This document shows, one piece after another, positions 12,574 to 24,332 of a stretch of 64,000 bases of DNA (within the stretch, counting starts at the first letter, position 1; the number at the start of each line of letters is the position of its first letter). Origin of the DNA: Kalaharituber pfeilii (taxonomy: Eukaryota > Ascomycota > Pezizomycetes > Pezizales > Pezizaceae). Location: positions 1-64,000 of the forward strand of contig WHUZ01000115.1 in NCBI GenBank assembly GCA_015179045.1. Direction: 5' to 3'. The notes below the pieces were generated by a model that was given only the letters and a program-made list of their open reading frames with translations, did no database searches and was not told where the DNA came from. The position numbers were made by a program, and so were the translations under genes.

Positions 12574-12914
12574 TAGTATTAATTTTGAGCATAAAGGTCA
12601 AAAGTGCAGTTCCCTGTACCAGCCAAGGTACTAGTATTTTGCTACTACATGTCCATCTCCATGTCACTGTTCAATTTTGAGAAACAAAAACCCGAAAAAA
12701 CAAGATCAGATTTTTCAGTGGGACCAGCCTGCATTTCTTTTTTTTCCCCTTCCTTTAAGACACCAAGATCACACTATAGCAAAGTTAAAAAAAAAAAAAT
12801 CAACAAAACAACGCTTTTACCTCAGATTTCCCATATCCATGTCTCTTTCAGGGTCTCACCGTTAAGTACTAGGTATATCCTAACCATGGTCTCAGGCCCA
12901 TAATAGTGCAGTCC

Positions 12915-14415
12915 AAAACCCGCTTGCTATACCGGAGCCACAGGAATTTGCCAGGCACTTACCCCCCCTGTCTCCATAGAAACAATATTTGCTATACCAG
13001 ATACACTAATGCTGATACGTGGCTACCTCACCTTTGACATTCACCCAATACATATTCAAATTAGGCCGTCTTTGCCGATCTGCTTCTCAATTAGGCAATT
13101 CCCATTATTTTTGCTGCCCATCCCTATTCTATTTCTGCCAAGCATTTTATTTAAAGCGGAACCTGGACGAAAAAGGTAGGATTTTACAGATCCGGTATAG
13201 CAAGGGAAAACCGTACCGGACGACCAAAATCCAGCACTTTCCGTCCGGTTTAACTCGGCGTTCGGGATAGTAAATTTGCAGGGATGGCGTGCCAGGGTAT
13301 TGCACGGAAGGTGGGGCCCGCGGGCGGGGTAATATCTTTCATGCAAGATTACTGAGATTGTCATACCGATACTTTTCGCAGAATGTAAATACCGTCAAGA
13401 GCAGTTTGGATCGATACCATCTCATTCAATGCCTACCTCAAAGCATGCCTTTTCTTTCCGTGACAAATATGTCTAGAGTGGAAGACTCAGTTACAGGCGG
13501 GGAAAAAAAATAAAATTGGAAGACCTTGGACGTCTGATTTCAGGACCGGATGGGAAAGGGATTTCGAAGTCTGCTCTAAGTGATATACTCCCCAATTCAG
13601 AGGAAATTTTATCCCGTCCACCAGTTGATGGCGCTCACAAAAAGAAGAAACCGAGTGCCTTTATTTCCAGTGTTTGAGGCTTACAACAGTTAAAGTACCT
13701 ACCGTATCAGAGGCAATTGACCACCTAGATCAATTAATTTCTTTTTTCCAAGCACTTCGATTTCGACCCTATCCTTCTCTCATCATCAAAGACGGCTTCC
13801 GATTCAAGGTGTATTGGATATGGCACTTCAGGCTCGAGAGGGATTAAAGCACTGCCAAAGTACACATAAAGTACAGAAGCGACTTCATGATTTTTGTCCT
13901 TCATCCGGTTCAGTCAATTAGTTTGTATGTAATTTGAATTTAAAAGTCTATGATTTTGTTGTCCGGTCCGGCTTAACCGGGCGTCCGGTATAGCTAATTT
14001 TTTTGTATGTAAAATTGCAACAACCGTCAAGGGTCGTCCGGTATAGCTAGGTAAAACTGTACTCGACGTGTAATAGTATAAATTTTGGGCATAAAGGTCA
14101 AAAGTGCAGTTCTCTGTACCAGTCAAGGTACTAGTATTTTGCTACTACATGTCCATCTCCATGTCAATGTTCAATTTTGAGAAACAAAACCCCGAAAAAA
14201 CAAGCTCAGATTTTTCAGTGGGACCAGCCTGCATTTCCTTTTTTCCCCCCTTCCTTTAAGACACCAAGATTACACTACGGCGAAGTTAAAAAAAAAAAAA
14301 AAAATCAACAAAACAACGCTTTTACCTCAGATTTCCCATATCCATGTCTCTTTCAGGGTCTCACCGTTAAGTACTATATCCTAACCATGGTCTCAGGCCC
14401 ATAATAGTGCAGTCC
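12915..14415. repeat. Tandem duplication unit 2 (empty sites for both insertions)
   Basis: The 1.5-kb direct repeat of unit 1 without the Fot1 element and MITE. It carries a second copy of the pogo-like frame at 13429-13677, interrupted by TAG early in the DNA-binding domain, and a shorter, frame-shifted copy of the C-terminal scrap near 13680-13790. The last 40 bp code, on the minus strand, for the C-terminal residues of the zinc-finger gene. Confidence 0.85.
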
Positions 14416-15662
14416 CTCATGCGTACTAATTATACTCTCCAAACTTCCAGCAGGAAGGAAGTACATCTCGTTTTGTTCCCCGATCAGATGCATTTGAGGA
14501 GATGACATTGCAATCATGTTTCCTTCTTGCACGAAAGAGGAAGCGAACGTGTCACCCACTGCTTCACTGCTGGTTGAAAGCTGACTTGGATTGATGTATT
14601 GCATGAGAAGAGGAGTGAAATTGCCACTCTCTTCTTGTTCCACGATTGAAACCTGATCTGGATGGCTGTATTGCATGAGAGGAGGAGTGAAATTGCCACT
14701 CTCTTCTTGCTCCATGATTGAAAACTGATCTGGATGGGTGTATTGCATGAGAGGAGGAGTGAAATTGCCACTCTCCTCTTGTTCCATGTTTGAAAACTGA
14801 TCTGCACGGGTGTATTGCACGAGAGGGGGAGTGAAATTGCCACTCTGTTCTTGCTCCATGATTGAATTCATTTGCATATACCAATTTTGGTGGCCGTTGT
14901 GGTCGTACTCTGTCGAGTTTCTGGCAGCTGCGGTTGAAGACATATCAACCTGAGTTGGAGAATATGCATATGGTGCGTTGTTTAAACTGCCAACCCAGCT
15001 AGGGAGGGTCCCGTAGTAGGTCTCAACTTGCAGGATTTGCTTTCGGGGTCGGGAGACGGAGTCTGCAGGGATTTCAGACGATTTCCGTTTACGGGTATTG
15101 ACTTTCTGAAGATATTCATCTGCTGCAAATACTAAAATTCACAAGTGCCGGTCAGCGGCGTCATCCATTGGCAGCTCAAAGTATATCATAAACTACGGAA
15201 TAGGTGGTCTGATACTTACAAGTCTTCCACGCTTTAACTAGTTTTTTAATCCCCTCAATCCCCTTTGCGCCGTTCAATTTTTTGAGGAAGCTTTTTTGAT
15301 CGACCGAGAGCTCTTTCCCTTCTTTTAGTCTTTTGCACGGGTTCAGGTGACCACTGTGGCGATTCAAATTATGCCTCTTCGGATACCGTTTGAAGCAATG
15401 ATCACATTGATACAGGAGTAAATGACGGTGGGCATCCTCCCTAGATGACAGTTAATATGCAAGAAGGACGTATTAATAGAAAGGGATTTGCTTACTTCAC
15501 TTGCGCGGCATTGTTGAATCCTTCAGCTGGAGCAAAACGACATTCCACACCGAAAAGTGCACATAAAAGTACTTCCTTTTCGCCCTTTGACCCTCTTCCC
15601 TTCTTGACTTTTCTACGGTGGCTATTCACCGCATTGGCAATGGATTCCTCATCTCGTGTCAT
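14374..15662 (-). CDS. Three-exon C2H2/C2HC zinc-finger protein with a four-fold 24-residue repeat
   Basis: My model: exons 15662-15496, 15440-15220, 15122-14374; 378 residues, all junctions GT-AG and in phase (an alternative exon-3 acceptor adds three residues). Likely a nuclear DNA-binding regulator. Near residues 34-65 a C-x6-C region ends in HRHL, a pattern seen in fungal zinc-finger proteins. A clear finger follows (QCDHCFKRYPKRHNLNRHSG with a later NPC), and then basic stretches (KRLKEGK, RKRKSS). The C-terminal half has four tandem copies of a 24-residue repeat, QEESGNFTPPLMQY... (14545-14860), which is 72 bp at DNA level and probably disordered or an activation region. I know no orthologue. 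The last 14 or so codons are shared with the neighbouring tandem duplication. Confidence 0.75.
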
Positions 15663-18258
15663 GTCTGATTGGGAAGAAACTTATTCTATTTTCTGTCGAG
15701 GTTCGGGAGATTCTCTAGAAAGGGAAGGTATAATCAAAATCTGGGAGTGTATTATGGCTTCAATTATAGCGAGAAGGATGAGTGCAGAAGCGTACTGGAA
15801 GGTTTTTTTCCAAGGTCAGATCCTCACCTTATAACGTTTGATTTCCAATAATGGGACAGACACAATAGGTCATATTCATACTTGTAATTTTGACAGAGTC
15901 CATTTTCGGCTCGAAGAAGTTTCCCGGCTGCAATACAGCACACACTCACTCCATGCTATCACACACAGTCCACTTCAGGATCTCCAGAGTGTAGTATCTT
16001 AGGGGGATCGCAACTGTGGAGGCCTCACTGCGCGTGAAACAGGCACTGAAGCTCGAGGGTAAGAGACGTCAAGGATTAAATCCCAAATGGGATTAAAGGC
16101 GCGCAATTATCACAGAGATAACACATATTGTCATTATCCTCAGGTGTCATTGAGCTCACGATCAATCTAGGTCTGCATCCAAATACAGTTTCGGAGACAA
16201 TGGGAGTATCCAAGTTAGAAACTTAGCACTGATACGGAGGTAGTCTCCCCCATCTATAATGTATATAAGCCTTGCATCATGGGCCATACCGACCGGTGGT
16301 GAACGTAAGACATGTTGCTAGGAGTGAATAAAGATAACGAACTGAATAGAATTCATAGTTGGAGCAGGTCCACGGAGTGTTGTTGACGGAAAAGAGTATA
16401 CGTATTGGATGGTTCGAACCGTAAAGACTGTGTGTGCGTGTGTGTCATGTTACCATACACCACGTGTAGGAGTCCTGAAGAGCGAAATCCAGGTCCTACT
16501 AGTTTTCAATTTGCCGGAATAGAGTACAAACTGAATTGAAAGCGGCCCCCTAGTCCATACGTCCCTAGACTCCTGGTTCGCAAGTATCAGTCGAACAGGA
16601 TGGACAGTTTTTTGAGAATCCCATTTAGTATTGCAGCTAACACCGAAAGACATTTAACACGAGCTGGTGCTGAATCGAAGCTTGGATCCGTTAACTGGCC
16701 CTTGTTGAAACTGGAAAAACAATTTTAGCTGTCAAGTTTCCCATTGTGGAAAATTTCTTCGGAGGGCTACCGTGTACAGCTTGAGAGAGTTTCCCGTTTT
16801 CGCAAGGCTCCACTGCAGGATGCTTGATTGGTAATAGTTGAAATAATTAACATGGTTTTATTGTGACAGACTCAGCAGGAAGAAACTGGTGAAAATGCTA
16901 TCCCGGGTACATATCGTGAGAAACAACCGCTGCCTGCAATTTTCGGAGATCAGCCCGTCGGCGTTTCTGTGTTTGTAGTAAGCTATGTTTGTAGTAAGCT
17001 AAGTACGTGTACGAACTTTCAACCACTTCATGGAAACAAGCTGTTTTATAATTTCCAAACTCTAGGCTGCACTTATCACCAAAGCCTCATGACCAGAGCC
17101 TCATTGCAAAAGCCTCATAGGCAAAGCACCATCGCCAAAGCCACTATCTATGCGCCGCCTTACAGCACCTAGTAGGCAGCTATCGAGAGAACATCAGGAT
17201 TCAGGAATTCGCTTCCCATGGACAGGATCCAAGTGTGAATGCACCTGCGCCTTGTTGTAGACCTATTTTGATCATGTTGCTTGCTGATCGACTCCGCGCA
17301 GACTCAGGTTATTAGGTCGAAGGAGCTGCCGCGGTGAATTCCCAATTAAGCCCAAGGGTGTAGATGGATAACGAGTGTGCGGACAGCACGAATCAGAATA
17401 AGCAAAACGACTGGGGTGTGCACAATTTCCGACTTCGATGGGCCGTTATTTTCTGTGACGTCGATGCTAAATGCTCGAAGAAGCAGAATTCCTAACTGAG
17501 GTAGAAGAAGAGCGGTGAGGAAGGAATCAAATGTAAGGCAGCAACGGAATGACTGAAAAGGGAGAGGTGGAGTGAGCTGGGGTTTAACCAAAAAGCTGCC
17601 TGGGTCACCCAATTAGGCCCGCGCAGCCATGCTTTGGCCTACATTGCGAATGCATCAATTACAACTGTTAAATACATACGTTATACTTGAATCTATTTGT
17701 TTAGTTACTCTGTATCTTTTTTGAACTTCTTCGGCGACCTGTTCAAAGATTTAATATTGGCGACCATACAGATAAACCTGCCAGACAGCAACAACGCACC
17801 CAAAAATGAGAAATCAAAAAAGAAGCGACAATTGAATGTAAAATAAAAACTCAATGCAGTTTTTGAAAATTGAAATTGGCGAGCCCAATGGAGTAGTTAA
17901 GTGTCCCAGTGAAAAGAAAGGTGCTGCAAAAGCCTCTTTTCAGGGTTCAGAAGTTCTTGCCATAGCCTAACAGCAGTACGGAAGCGAGTAAGGTTATTGA
18001 AAAAAATAACTAAATAAATAAGAAATACTAAAAGAGCCCAGATTCTAGAAAGTAGGTTTTAAGTAGTGGTTAATGCAAGCATTCGGAAATCTCATCTCAC
18101 ATGTATTTCCGCTGCATTCATGTTAAGCACGGAAGGCTGTGCATTGCTGCACTGGCTTTTGATCTTAGAATCGCTAGCCTGCCGTACACTTATAAATAGG
18201 AAAATCACTAGTCCAGTAACCAGACTAGAATATTACCACACGTTGGAGATACAGAGTA
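15663..18258. other. No supportable gene
   Basis: Upstream flank of the zinc-finger gene, then unique AT-rich sequence. It has short local duplications (GTTTGTAGTAAGCTA twice at 16970-17000; AAAGCCTCAT-type repeats at 17080-17140). Open frames on both strands are short and show no recognisable domain. Confidence 0.4.
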
Positions 18259-19075
18259 CTTGCTCGTTCAAAAAGTGTTGGAACGGGATAAATTAAGTAA
18301 TTCTTGCATATTGCATAATCAAGATTACTTCCTGTTCACCCTACTCCCTGCACACATTCATACTTTACGCACACCACACAGCACTGTACAAATGATTCAG
18401 TGATGCAGTATTAACTGAAGAATATCTATACATGATAATTATTGTCCTCCTTAGGTCTAATAAAGTGAGCCATAATCCTAGAAAGAGGTAGAGGTGTGCC
18501 AATTGATCTCATCCACAGTAGTCTTATTCCACAACCAACCTGTTCCATGTCCCTGGTTGCCATGATATTTTTCCGAGCACCTCAAGGTCCTTTTCTTTAC
18601 GATACCAGATTTTTTTTCAGTAGGATTAAAATCTGGAAAGTTTGGAACAAAGCTTGAACAGAAATCAGAACCTTTATTGGCAGCTCTTGCAATTGCACAC
18701 TGTACCGAGTACATCAAAGCATGTAGTTTTAGATACATCTAGTATACTGGTAGAAATAGCCTTGTAGGGTACATTAGCGCATTGCAAGCTAAGTATTGCG
18801 GCTCTTCTTTTTGGTGACCTGCGGACCTTCATATGTTTAGTAACTGCAGAGCTACTTTATTATTTCACTTACCTTGCATTTGGTGCAACTAGCAAGCATT
18901 CAATAACAGAGGCAGACAGTGAAAGACTATGATGTGGATATCGTCAGAAGATAATGAATGCGGGCACGAGTTATAGCCTTGGACCGGGGGTTACACTTTA
19001 CAGCTATATGAGCTGCATGCATTACATAATTTTTATGCATTAGTCAGCCGTTCCAATACTTTTTGAACGAACAAG
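18259..19075 (-). mobile_element. Tc1/mariner-type element, 817 bp, degenerate
   Basis: The 28-bp inverted repeats start CTTGCTCGTTCAAAAAGTGT on the left and CTTGTTCGTTCAAAAAGTAT on the complement of the right end, and TA flanks both sides (18257-18258, 19076-19077). On the minus strand at 18478-18738 a frame contains NFPDFNPTEKKSGIVKKRTL, resembling the C-terminal (S)PDFNPIE..W..LK signature of Tc1 transposases. At 817 bp it is about half a full element, so it is internally deleted and inactive. Confidence 0.8.
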
Positions 19076-19077
19076 TA

Positions 19078-20416
19078 CACAGCATAGTTTATTTTCAGAT
19101 CTCTTGGCACTTGTAACTTACTGTAAACTGAGAGCTGCGACTTTTCATCAGATAGAGTGGCTGCATTTTAGCCCAACCCCACACTAGCTACATCTGACCT
19201 ACTCGGCCCCACAACCTGGGCCGCTAGCCTGCCAACCATTGGCTACCCTCTAGCTACTAGATGCTACTTTCATCCTGAGTGACCTGAACCGTCTGCAACC
19301 TGCAATATGCCACAAATTAGCATGAAAGGAGGTTCTTAACTATGGATCTCAGAAGTATGAATGGTGATGTGGAGATCAACTTTCAAAAGAAGTTCTCACA
19401 AGCACTCATTAGAGGGATTTTGCAACATCTGGGTGAAATTCTTAGAGTAATTACGAAGCATGATAATTAAGCACAACAGCACATACGGATTTTGCAAGCG
19501 ACTTGGGATTGCGACTTGGGTAAAATTCTTAGTACAACCTCAGGAGATAGCTGCGTCCGCGAACGTATCCTACACAGGTAACTTTCGGCAAGGATAATAC
19601 AACCATGCATAGGATACAAAGATAAACTTTTCTTGATCATTCTGGCTCATTGCAGCTCAACTGGGGGTGTATCGAGTATTAAGAGGTGGAATTTGGCTGG
19701 AACTGCTTGCTTCATGACTTGCTTAAGAAGTCATTTTATTGATTCTAATGATAGAGGAGCGTTTAAAGGTACTACAGACAGAATCGCAATATAAAAAATT
19801 GATTTGGTATGGAATCCAAGTTATCTCAACAAAAGAGGTTTAAACGGCATAATTGCTGGTACAATGCGTAGGCAAAAGTCTGCAGGACTGTGCAGTATAA
19901 GGAAAAGCAAAGACGTACATCCGAGCGTACCCTCCTTGCACCTCTTTTTTCAGTACTGTTCGAAAAATCACTAAAAAAATCAATAAAGTAGCTGAAGAAT
20001 TGCAAAAAAATAATAGACCACATGAATGGGCATTACAGAATCTTAATCCTTTCTCAGAATTCAAAAGGGAGTACTTTTGGTTGAGTTGTTGTGTTTTCTC
20101 ACGGGGGGTCCTCCTGCATACATGCTCGTGACTCCAAGGCTTGGAAAAATGCTTTTCCTTATACTGCATAGTCCCGAAGACTTTTGCCTACGTACTGTAA
20201 TTAAGCTTGCTGGTGATTAAGATGTATACATGCTCTTAACTGTACCGCAAACTCTCTGTTGCTACTGCAACATTGCTTAATAAATACTCTAACAACTCTA
20301 CCAGGATGTTACAAACCCCTCTGTCGACGGCATGGAAGATAACTAGATTGCCGAGTGCGCGTGGGATAGGCTTTTAGGGGTCTAAGCTTAGCGCATTTAG
20401 AGCTCAAATTACATGA
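19078..20416. other. No supportable gene
   Basis: Unique sequence without recognisable domains; small frames only. It lies between the Tc1-like element and the inverted-repeat cluster and looks like repeat-derived intergenic DNA. Confidence 0.4.
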
Positions 20417-21020
20417 GTACTCGTTACCAGCATAAAGTGATGCAACTTCCGAAGCTGTGTACAAGGTCTGTGCACAGGTGAAAAATGCGCGAAAACAATT
20501 GGAGAAAGAAGTCAGCAAGAAGAATCACGTAGTATTGAGCTAGGAAATATCTAAAGGTATCAAGGTTATTGAAGTTGCTCTACCAGATGGTGAACTCAAT
20601 GGCTTGCGTTACAATGTACGCACTTGAGAATGTCTCTGGCACATGAGACTGACGATTCCCAACTAAAGGCATCCACTCAGATATTAGCATATTACGTAGA
20701 ATATACTCTCCTACTCTGCTGGTTATTACATCAAACACAAAGTATTCTGAAATCCGAATACAATAACATTGCCAGCAACTCACCCCACCTTTTATGAGTA
20801 CTCACCCACACCTGCCATACCCTGCACAGGCATTTGCACAGGCCTTGCGCACAGCTTCGGAAGTTGCATTACTTTCTGCTGGTAACGAGTACCTTTAGAT
20901 ATTTCCTAGCTCAATACTACATGATTCTTCTAGCTCTCCAATTTTTTTCACGCATAGTCATCTGTGGCTGTCGCACCATAGCTTCAGAAGTTGCATCACT
21001 TTACGCTGGCAACGAGTACC
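20417..21020. repeat. Inverted-repeat cluster (three copies of a 42-bp arm)
   Basis: A 42-bp arm (GTACTCGTTACCAGCATAAA ... AACTTCCGAAGCTGTG) at 20417-20459 recurs inverted at about 20851-20892 and 20980-21020. A second shared segment (GAATCACGTAGTATTGAGCT then AGGAAATATCTAAAGGTA) at 20520-20558 recurs inverted at 20888-20927. This is two oppositely oriented copies of one roughly 145-bp sequence plus an extra arm, either a palindromic MITE or a fold-back duplication. In the plus orientation one copy keeps an open frame of 35 codons (SDATSEAVYKVCAQ...), so the source may have been coding. Confidence 0.6.
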
Positions 21021-21340
21021 CGTTACTCACGGGAAAATGTTAATGTTCAAACATGTTAACGCCCACTGTCCCTTGAACGATTTACAGTACTTCAGAAATC
21101 ACGATCAAGGCGTAACGCACATACTAGGACGCCGCATTTATATCTGTAAAGTACGGAACATTCTCCCCTACGTCAGAACTGTTACCCATAGTACGGTTCT
21201 AGGCTCGCACACAAGCTTGTCCCTGGTTACGACATGTAAAGCTGTTAGCTGATTGGATGTTGGGTGATGGAACCACAACCGTTTACTGTCATTACATGAT
21301 GGACAGGGCGCGTGTGATTTCATGGGCGAATCTTAGCTCC

Positions 21341-21440
21341 GGCCTTTTTTTTTTTTTTTTTTTTTTTTTGGGGGGGGGGGAATATTCACATCCCCCCGCT
21401 TGCAGCTGTTCGCTATGGCAGGGCTTAGCCCCCGCTTGAC
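21341..21440 (-). mobile_element. LINE family-2 3' end (tail fragment)
   Basis: A long T run, a G run, then the complement of the family-2 terminus (CCCTGCCATAGCGAACAGCT then GCAAGCGGGG). This is the 3' end of a minus-strand retroelement. It abuts the family-1 fragment at 21462, so its target duplication cannot be read. Confidence 0.6.
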
Positions 21441-21461
21441 ACTGTCCATGGCGACTGCAGC

Positions 21462-22079
21462 ATTTTTTTTTTTTTTTTTTTTTTTTTATATCATTAATCG
21501 CTTGCCGCCCTGTGGGCTACTGCGATACTTAGTTACTTAGTTACAGGGCTCTCTGCTTCCTCCGCTCCCGCCTCCGTTCTCCCTCCTGCCTTCCCCTACA
21601 TTGGCTCCTCCATCAGGTCTACTACCGCCCGGAGCGGGTCCCCGTCCTCCGACTTCTTCGGTCTCCTTGATTCTTCTTCCCCCCCTGGAAACTTCCTCTT
21701 CCACGTCCTACACCCCTCCATCACGTGTGAGTACATCTCGTCCCCTTCCCCACACCAGCGACAGCTCGCGTCCCCTATCTGTCCCAGCTTGTGTCTCCAC
21801 GCCTTCAGTCCCTTTCCGCCTATTAATCCCGCTACCTTCGACACCCCGTGCCCCAGCCTCCGCAGCGGGCGGTAGCTCATCCCCAGTCTGTTCCTCTCTA
21901 CCGCTCTTCTCTGCTTCGCCTGTTGGATCCATCCCGGCTCCGTAATCACCTCATCCTCGTATTGAAGGGCAGTTCCTATCCTCGCTGCCCTGTCTGCTTC
22001 CTCGTTCCCCGGTATCCCCCGGTGTCCTTTCACCCACATAATCGCTATGTCTTCGTCTCCTCTCCTCACCTTTTCTCGC
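21462..22079 (-). pseudogene. Tad-like LINE 3' fragment: RNase H C-terminus and CCHC knuckle
   Basis: The minus-strand frame begins at the truncated end and contains WVKGHRGIPGNEEADRAARI, the last RNase H motif with its catalytic Asp, then a spacer, CRWCGEGDEMYSHVMEGC (C-x2-C-x8-H-x4-C) and a basic tail. Next come a 3' untranslated part, the family-1 hairpin (GCCC/GGGC) and an A-tail (T run 21465-21487). It is 5'-truncated and not autonomous. RNase H plus a terminal knuckle fits ascomycete LINEs of the Tad1 group. Confidence 0.8.
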
Positions 22080-22195
22080 ATGCCGCCCTTCGGGCTATGG
22101 CGAGATCAGTTACATATGGAAGTGGAGAGAAAAGAAAAGAAAAATGAAAAAGAGAAAAGACTCCGCCCCGTTGCCGACGCTCCGTGAAAGGTACA
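22080..22195 (-). mobile_element. LINE family-1 3' terminus without A-tail
   Basis: Contains the family-1 hairpin (complement reads GCCATAGCCCGAAGGGCGGC), but runs directly into the 5' truncation of the previous fragment without poly(T). The first fragment therefore inserted into this tail, or the two recombined. Confidence 0.5.
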
Positions 22196-22199
22196 TAAT

Positions 22200-23135
22200 T
22201 TTTTTTTTTTTTTTTTGATATCATTACTCGAGTGCCGCCCTGAAGGCTATGGTGAGATATTAAGTACAAAGGAGAAAATGGAAAATAAAGTGAGGTAAAC
22301 AGGCACGAAACACAATGTTTAAAGCTACTAACTCGCGTGCTACTGATCCGCCCACCTCAAGAGTTCTACCAATGCATCCCCTTCTCCTTCGCCTGTCTCC
22401 GGTGGTCCGTGTATCGCTTCCAGTCCGCCCTGCCACCACCTCCTCCAAACCCTGCACCTCTCCCCATATATGTGAAAGTTACATAAGAACTGCCCGTTAT
22501 CGCCCTGTCCACTCCAGCATCTCTACCAGGGGGTCTTTCACTGCCTCTGCTCCCCCTGGCCATCTTCGTCTCCATACTCTGCATTCATTCCAGACGTGCC
22601 CCGCTGTCTATTCACTTTCCCCGCACCATCTGCACTCTGAACTCTCTTCCTTCCATATCTTGTGCCTCCAGTCTCTGAGGCCCTTGCCTCTCAAAAGGCC
22701 CGCTAGCACCGTGGCCTGCCCGCCTAGGCGCTCCAGCGGTCTATATCTTAGGCCCAGCCTGTCTCTCTCTCTCGCTCTCTGGGCTCTCGCCTCCATCCAC
22801 ATTCCAGCCTCCGTTACCGTCTTGTCCTGGTATGGTAAGAGGGCACCTATCTTTGCCGGCTTGTCAGCCCGCTCGTTTCCCTCGATGCCTTTGTGGCCAT
22901 TGACCCAAAGTATTGCTACGTCTATTTCCCTCGAGCCATCCTGTCCTCCCATGTCTTCCTGACCAGGTGGGCTGCTCCTCCTGGCGCTGGGAGGCCCTCG
23001 GCTAGGCTTCTGAGTTTCCGGATGGCCACTCCGGAGTCCGTGACTATCAGCAGCTCCTCGTTTCCTTCTCTGAGGGCGCTTGCCATCGCTATTAGCTCTG
23101 CGTCGTTTACCATAGCCCTGGCTCCCAAATACATC
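22200..23135 (-). pseudogene. Tad-like LINE 3' fragment, second copy
   Basis: From the 5' side on the minus strand: an RNase H domain with MVNDAELIAMASAL (catalytic Glu), LLIVTDSGVAI (Asp) and WVNGHKGIEGNERADKPAKI (Asp), then CRWCGESE of the knuckle, 3' untranslated sequence, a hairpin with a GCCU/GGGC stem, and the A-tail (T run 22201-22216). Frames shift near 22940, and stops appear upstream of 23135, so it is decayed. More LINE-like sequence may extend to about 23290. Confidence 0.8.
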
Positions 23136-23835
23136 GACGTGGGCCCTTCTCTCTACAGCCCCACCCCTGTTCTCCCTGCTATCCTGCTTCTATCAATGCT
23201 GCCGTGCGTAGGTGCGCATGGACGTGAGTCTCAAGATGAGTTTCTCGCTGCCTTGTGTATACTTGGTTTCATGCATGGAGCTTCTCTACGCATGTTGTGA
23301 ATAAGACCATTATGTACTTAGAAATGTTTCTGCACGTTCGCAAATACGAGCCATTGGCGAATCCCTAATGCGCCATGAAAATTAGATGCTGCTGATTGCA
23401 ACTGGTGAGTCCGTCACGGCTTAGCCGCATTGACTAAAATAACGTTCGGCATTCCCATGAGAGCACCAGGCACTAGGCTTTGGTAGCCCATCCTAGTTTT
23501 ACATTACCTACATACTTGGATTTAGCAATGCAAACAAGCTTTCACAACCAATGCAGTATTCAAACAGTTCTCAAAATGCATTTACCCTGCTTCATTGTAG
23601 CCGCTCTCACTGAAAGTGAACCTCACAACGTTGTTCTAAACATCACAAATTCACGGACATGCACGAGATACAAGGCGTCTGTGCTGCAATCTCCATGCTG
23701 CACCCTACATGCCTCCGAGTAGCAGCGCTCTCCTTTACCGACACGCTATTGTATGCAGTAGTCACAGCAAACTGTTATACTGTTATGTCATGATGTTTCT
23801 GCAGGAAACATCGCGCAATCACTGAAACTATAAAG
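23136..23835. other. No supportable gene; ends with one arm of the CTATAAAG duplication
   Basis: Possible LINE extension to 23290, then unique AT-rich sequence. CTATAAAG at 23828-23835 is the left target duplication of the next element. Confidence 0.4.
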
Positions 23836-24126
23836 TAGTGAGCGGCACGAGCTAGCTCGAGCCTGGATTGATTATATACATAATATTGACAAACTAAACT
23901 AAACTAGGCTAAATTTTCATCTTTCTCACTACTATCAGCTAAATTGTGCATTTCGAAGTTGTTGGTAGGTCAGAATGAGCTCCAAGTCTCTAATTATTAC
24001 TATATTAGGTATTTACAGTATATGAAACCTTGCACTGGCTAAGTATTTTAGCGAGCTGTCAAGAAAAACACTAGCATGATCTTGGCTCGTTTGAGCTCGA
24101 GCTGGCTCGGCTCGTGCCGCTCACTA
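23836..24126. mobile_element. hAT-type MITE, 291 bp, perfect 17-bp TIRs, 8-bp TSD
   Basis: The ends are TAGTGAGCGGCACGAGC and its exact reverse complement. CTATAAAG flanks both sides (23828-23835 and 24127-24134); 8-bp duplications are typical of hAT elements. There is no coding capacity. A subterminal AGCTCGAGC motif is repeated. It sits about 200 bp upstream of the start codon of the secreted-protein gene. Confidence 0.9.
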
Positions 24127-24134
24127 CTATAAAG
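24127..24134 (+). promoter_or_regulatory. TATA-like CTATAAAG upstream of the secreted-protein gene
   Basis: CTATAAAG is followed by a CT-rich tract (24150-24215), a usual arrangement in fungal promoters, and lies 199 bp before the ATG at 24333. It is also the right-hand target duplication of the MITE, so the ancestral TATA-like box was duplicated and kept. Confidence 0.45.
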
Positions 24135-24332
24135 AGTTCCCAAGATCCCTTCTCAACCACTTCCTTCTTTCCTCATCACCCACCAAACAATCAATCCTCC
24201 CTTCACATCCTCCTCCCTTTCTCAGAACTTCATTTGAATATCAATTCCACAGTTTTAGATTTTGACGCCTCTTAGTCTCCACTTGACATTTTCTATATCA
24301 AGTCCCAACTCTGAATCCAAAGCACATTCAAA

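Larger units (their letters stand above)
8976..12914. repeat. Tandem duplication unit 1 (carries two transposon insertions)
   Basis: This unit is a direct repeat of 12915-14415: both begin AAAACCCG..GGA/GCCACAGGAATTTGCC and end ATAATAGTGCAGTCC. Removing the 1891-bp Fot1-like element (9046-10936) and the MITE (11973-12573) leaves about 1.4 kb colinear with unit 2. Its last 40 or so bases also match the 3' terminal codons of the zinc-finger gene at 14374, so the repeat includes the end of that gene plus downstream DNA. Unit 2 preserves the empty site of both insertions. Confidence 0.85.

Noticed and set aside
21341..21370. Poly(T)/poly(G) runs as sequencing artefacts or vector ends
   Set aside because: They sit exactly at LINE 3' ends in a consistent orientation, and similar runs elsewhere have target duplications.
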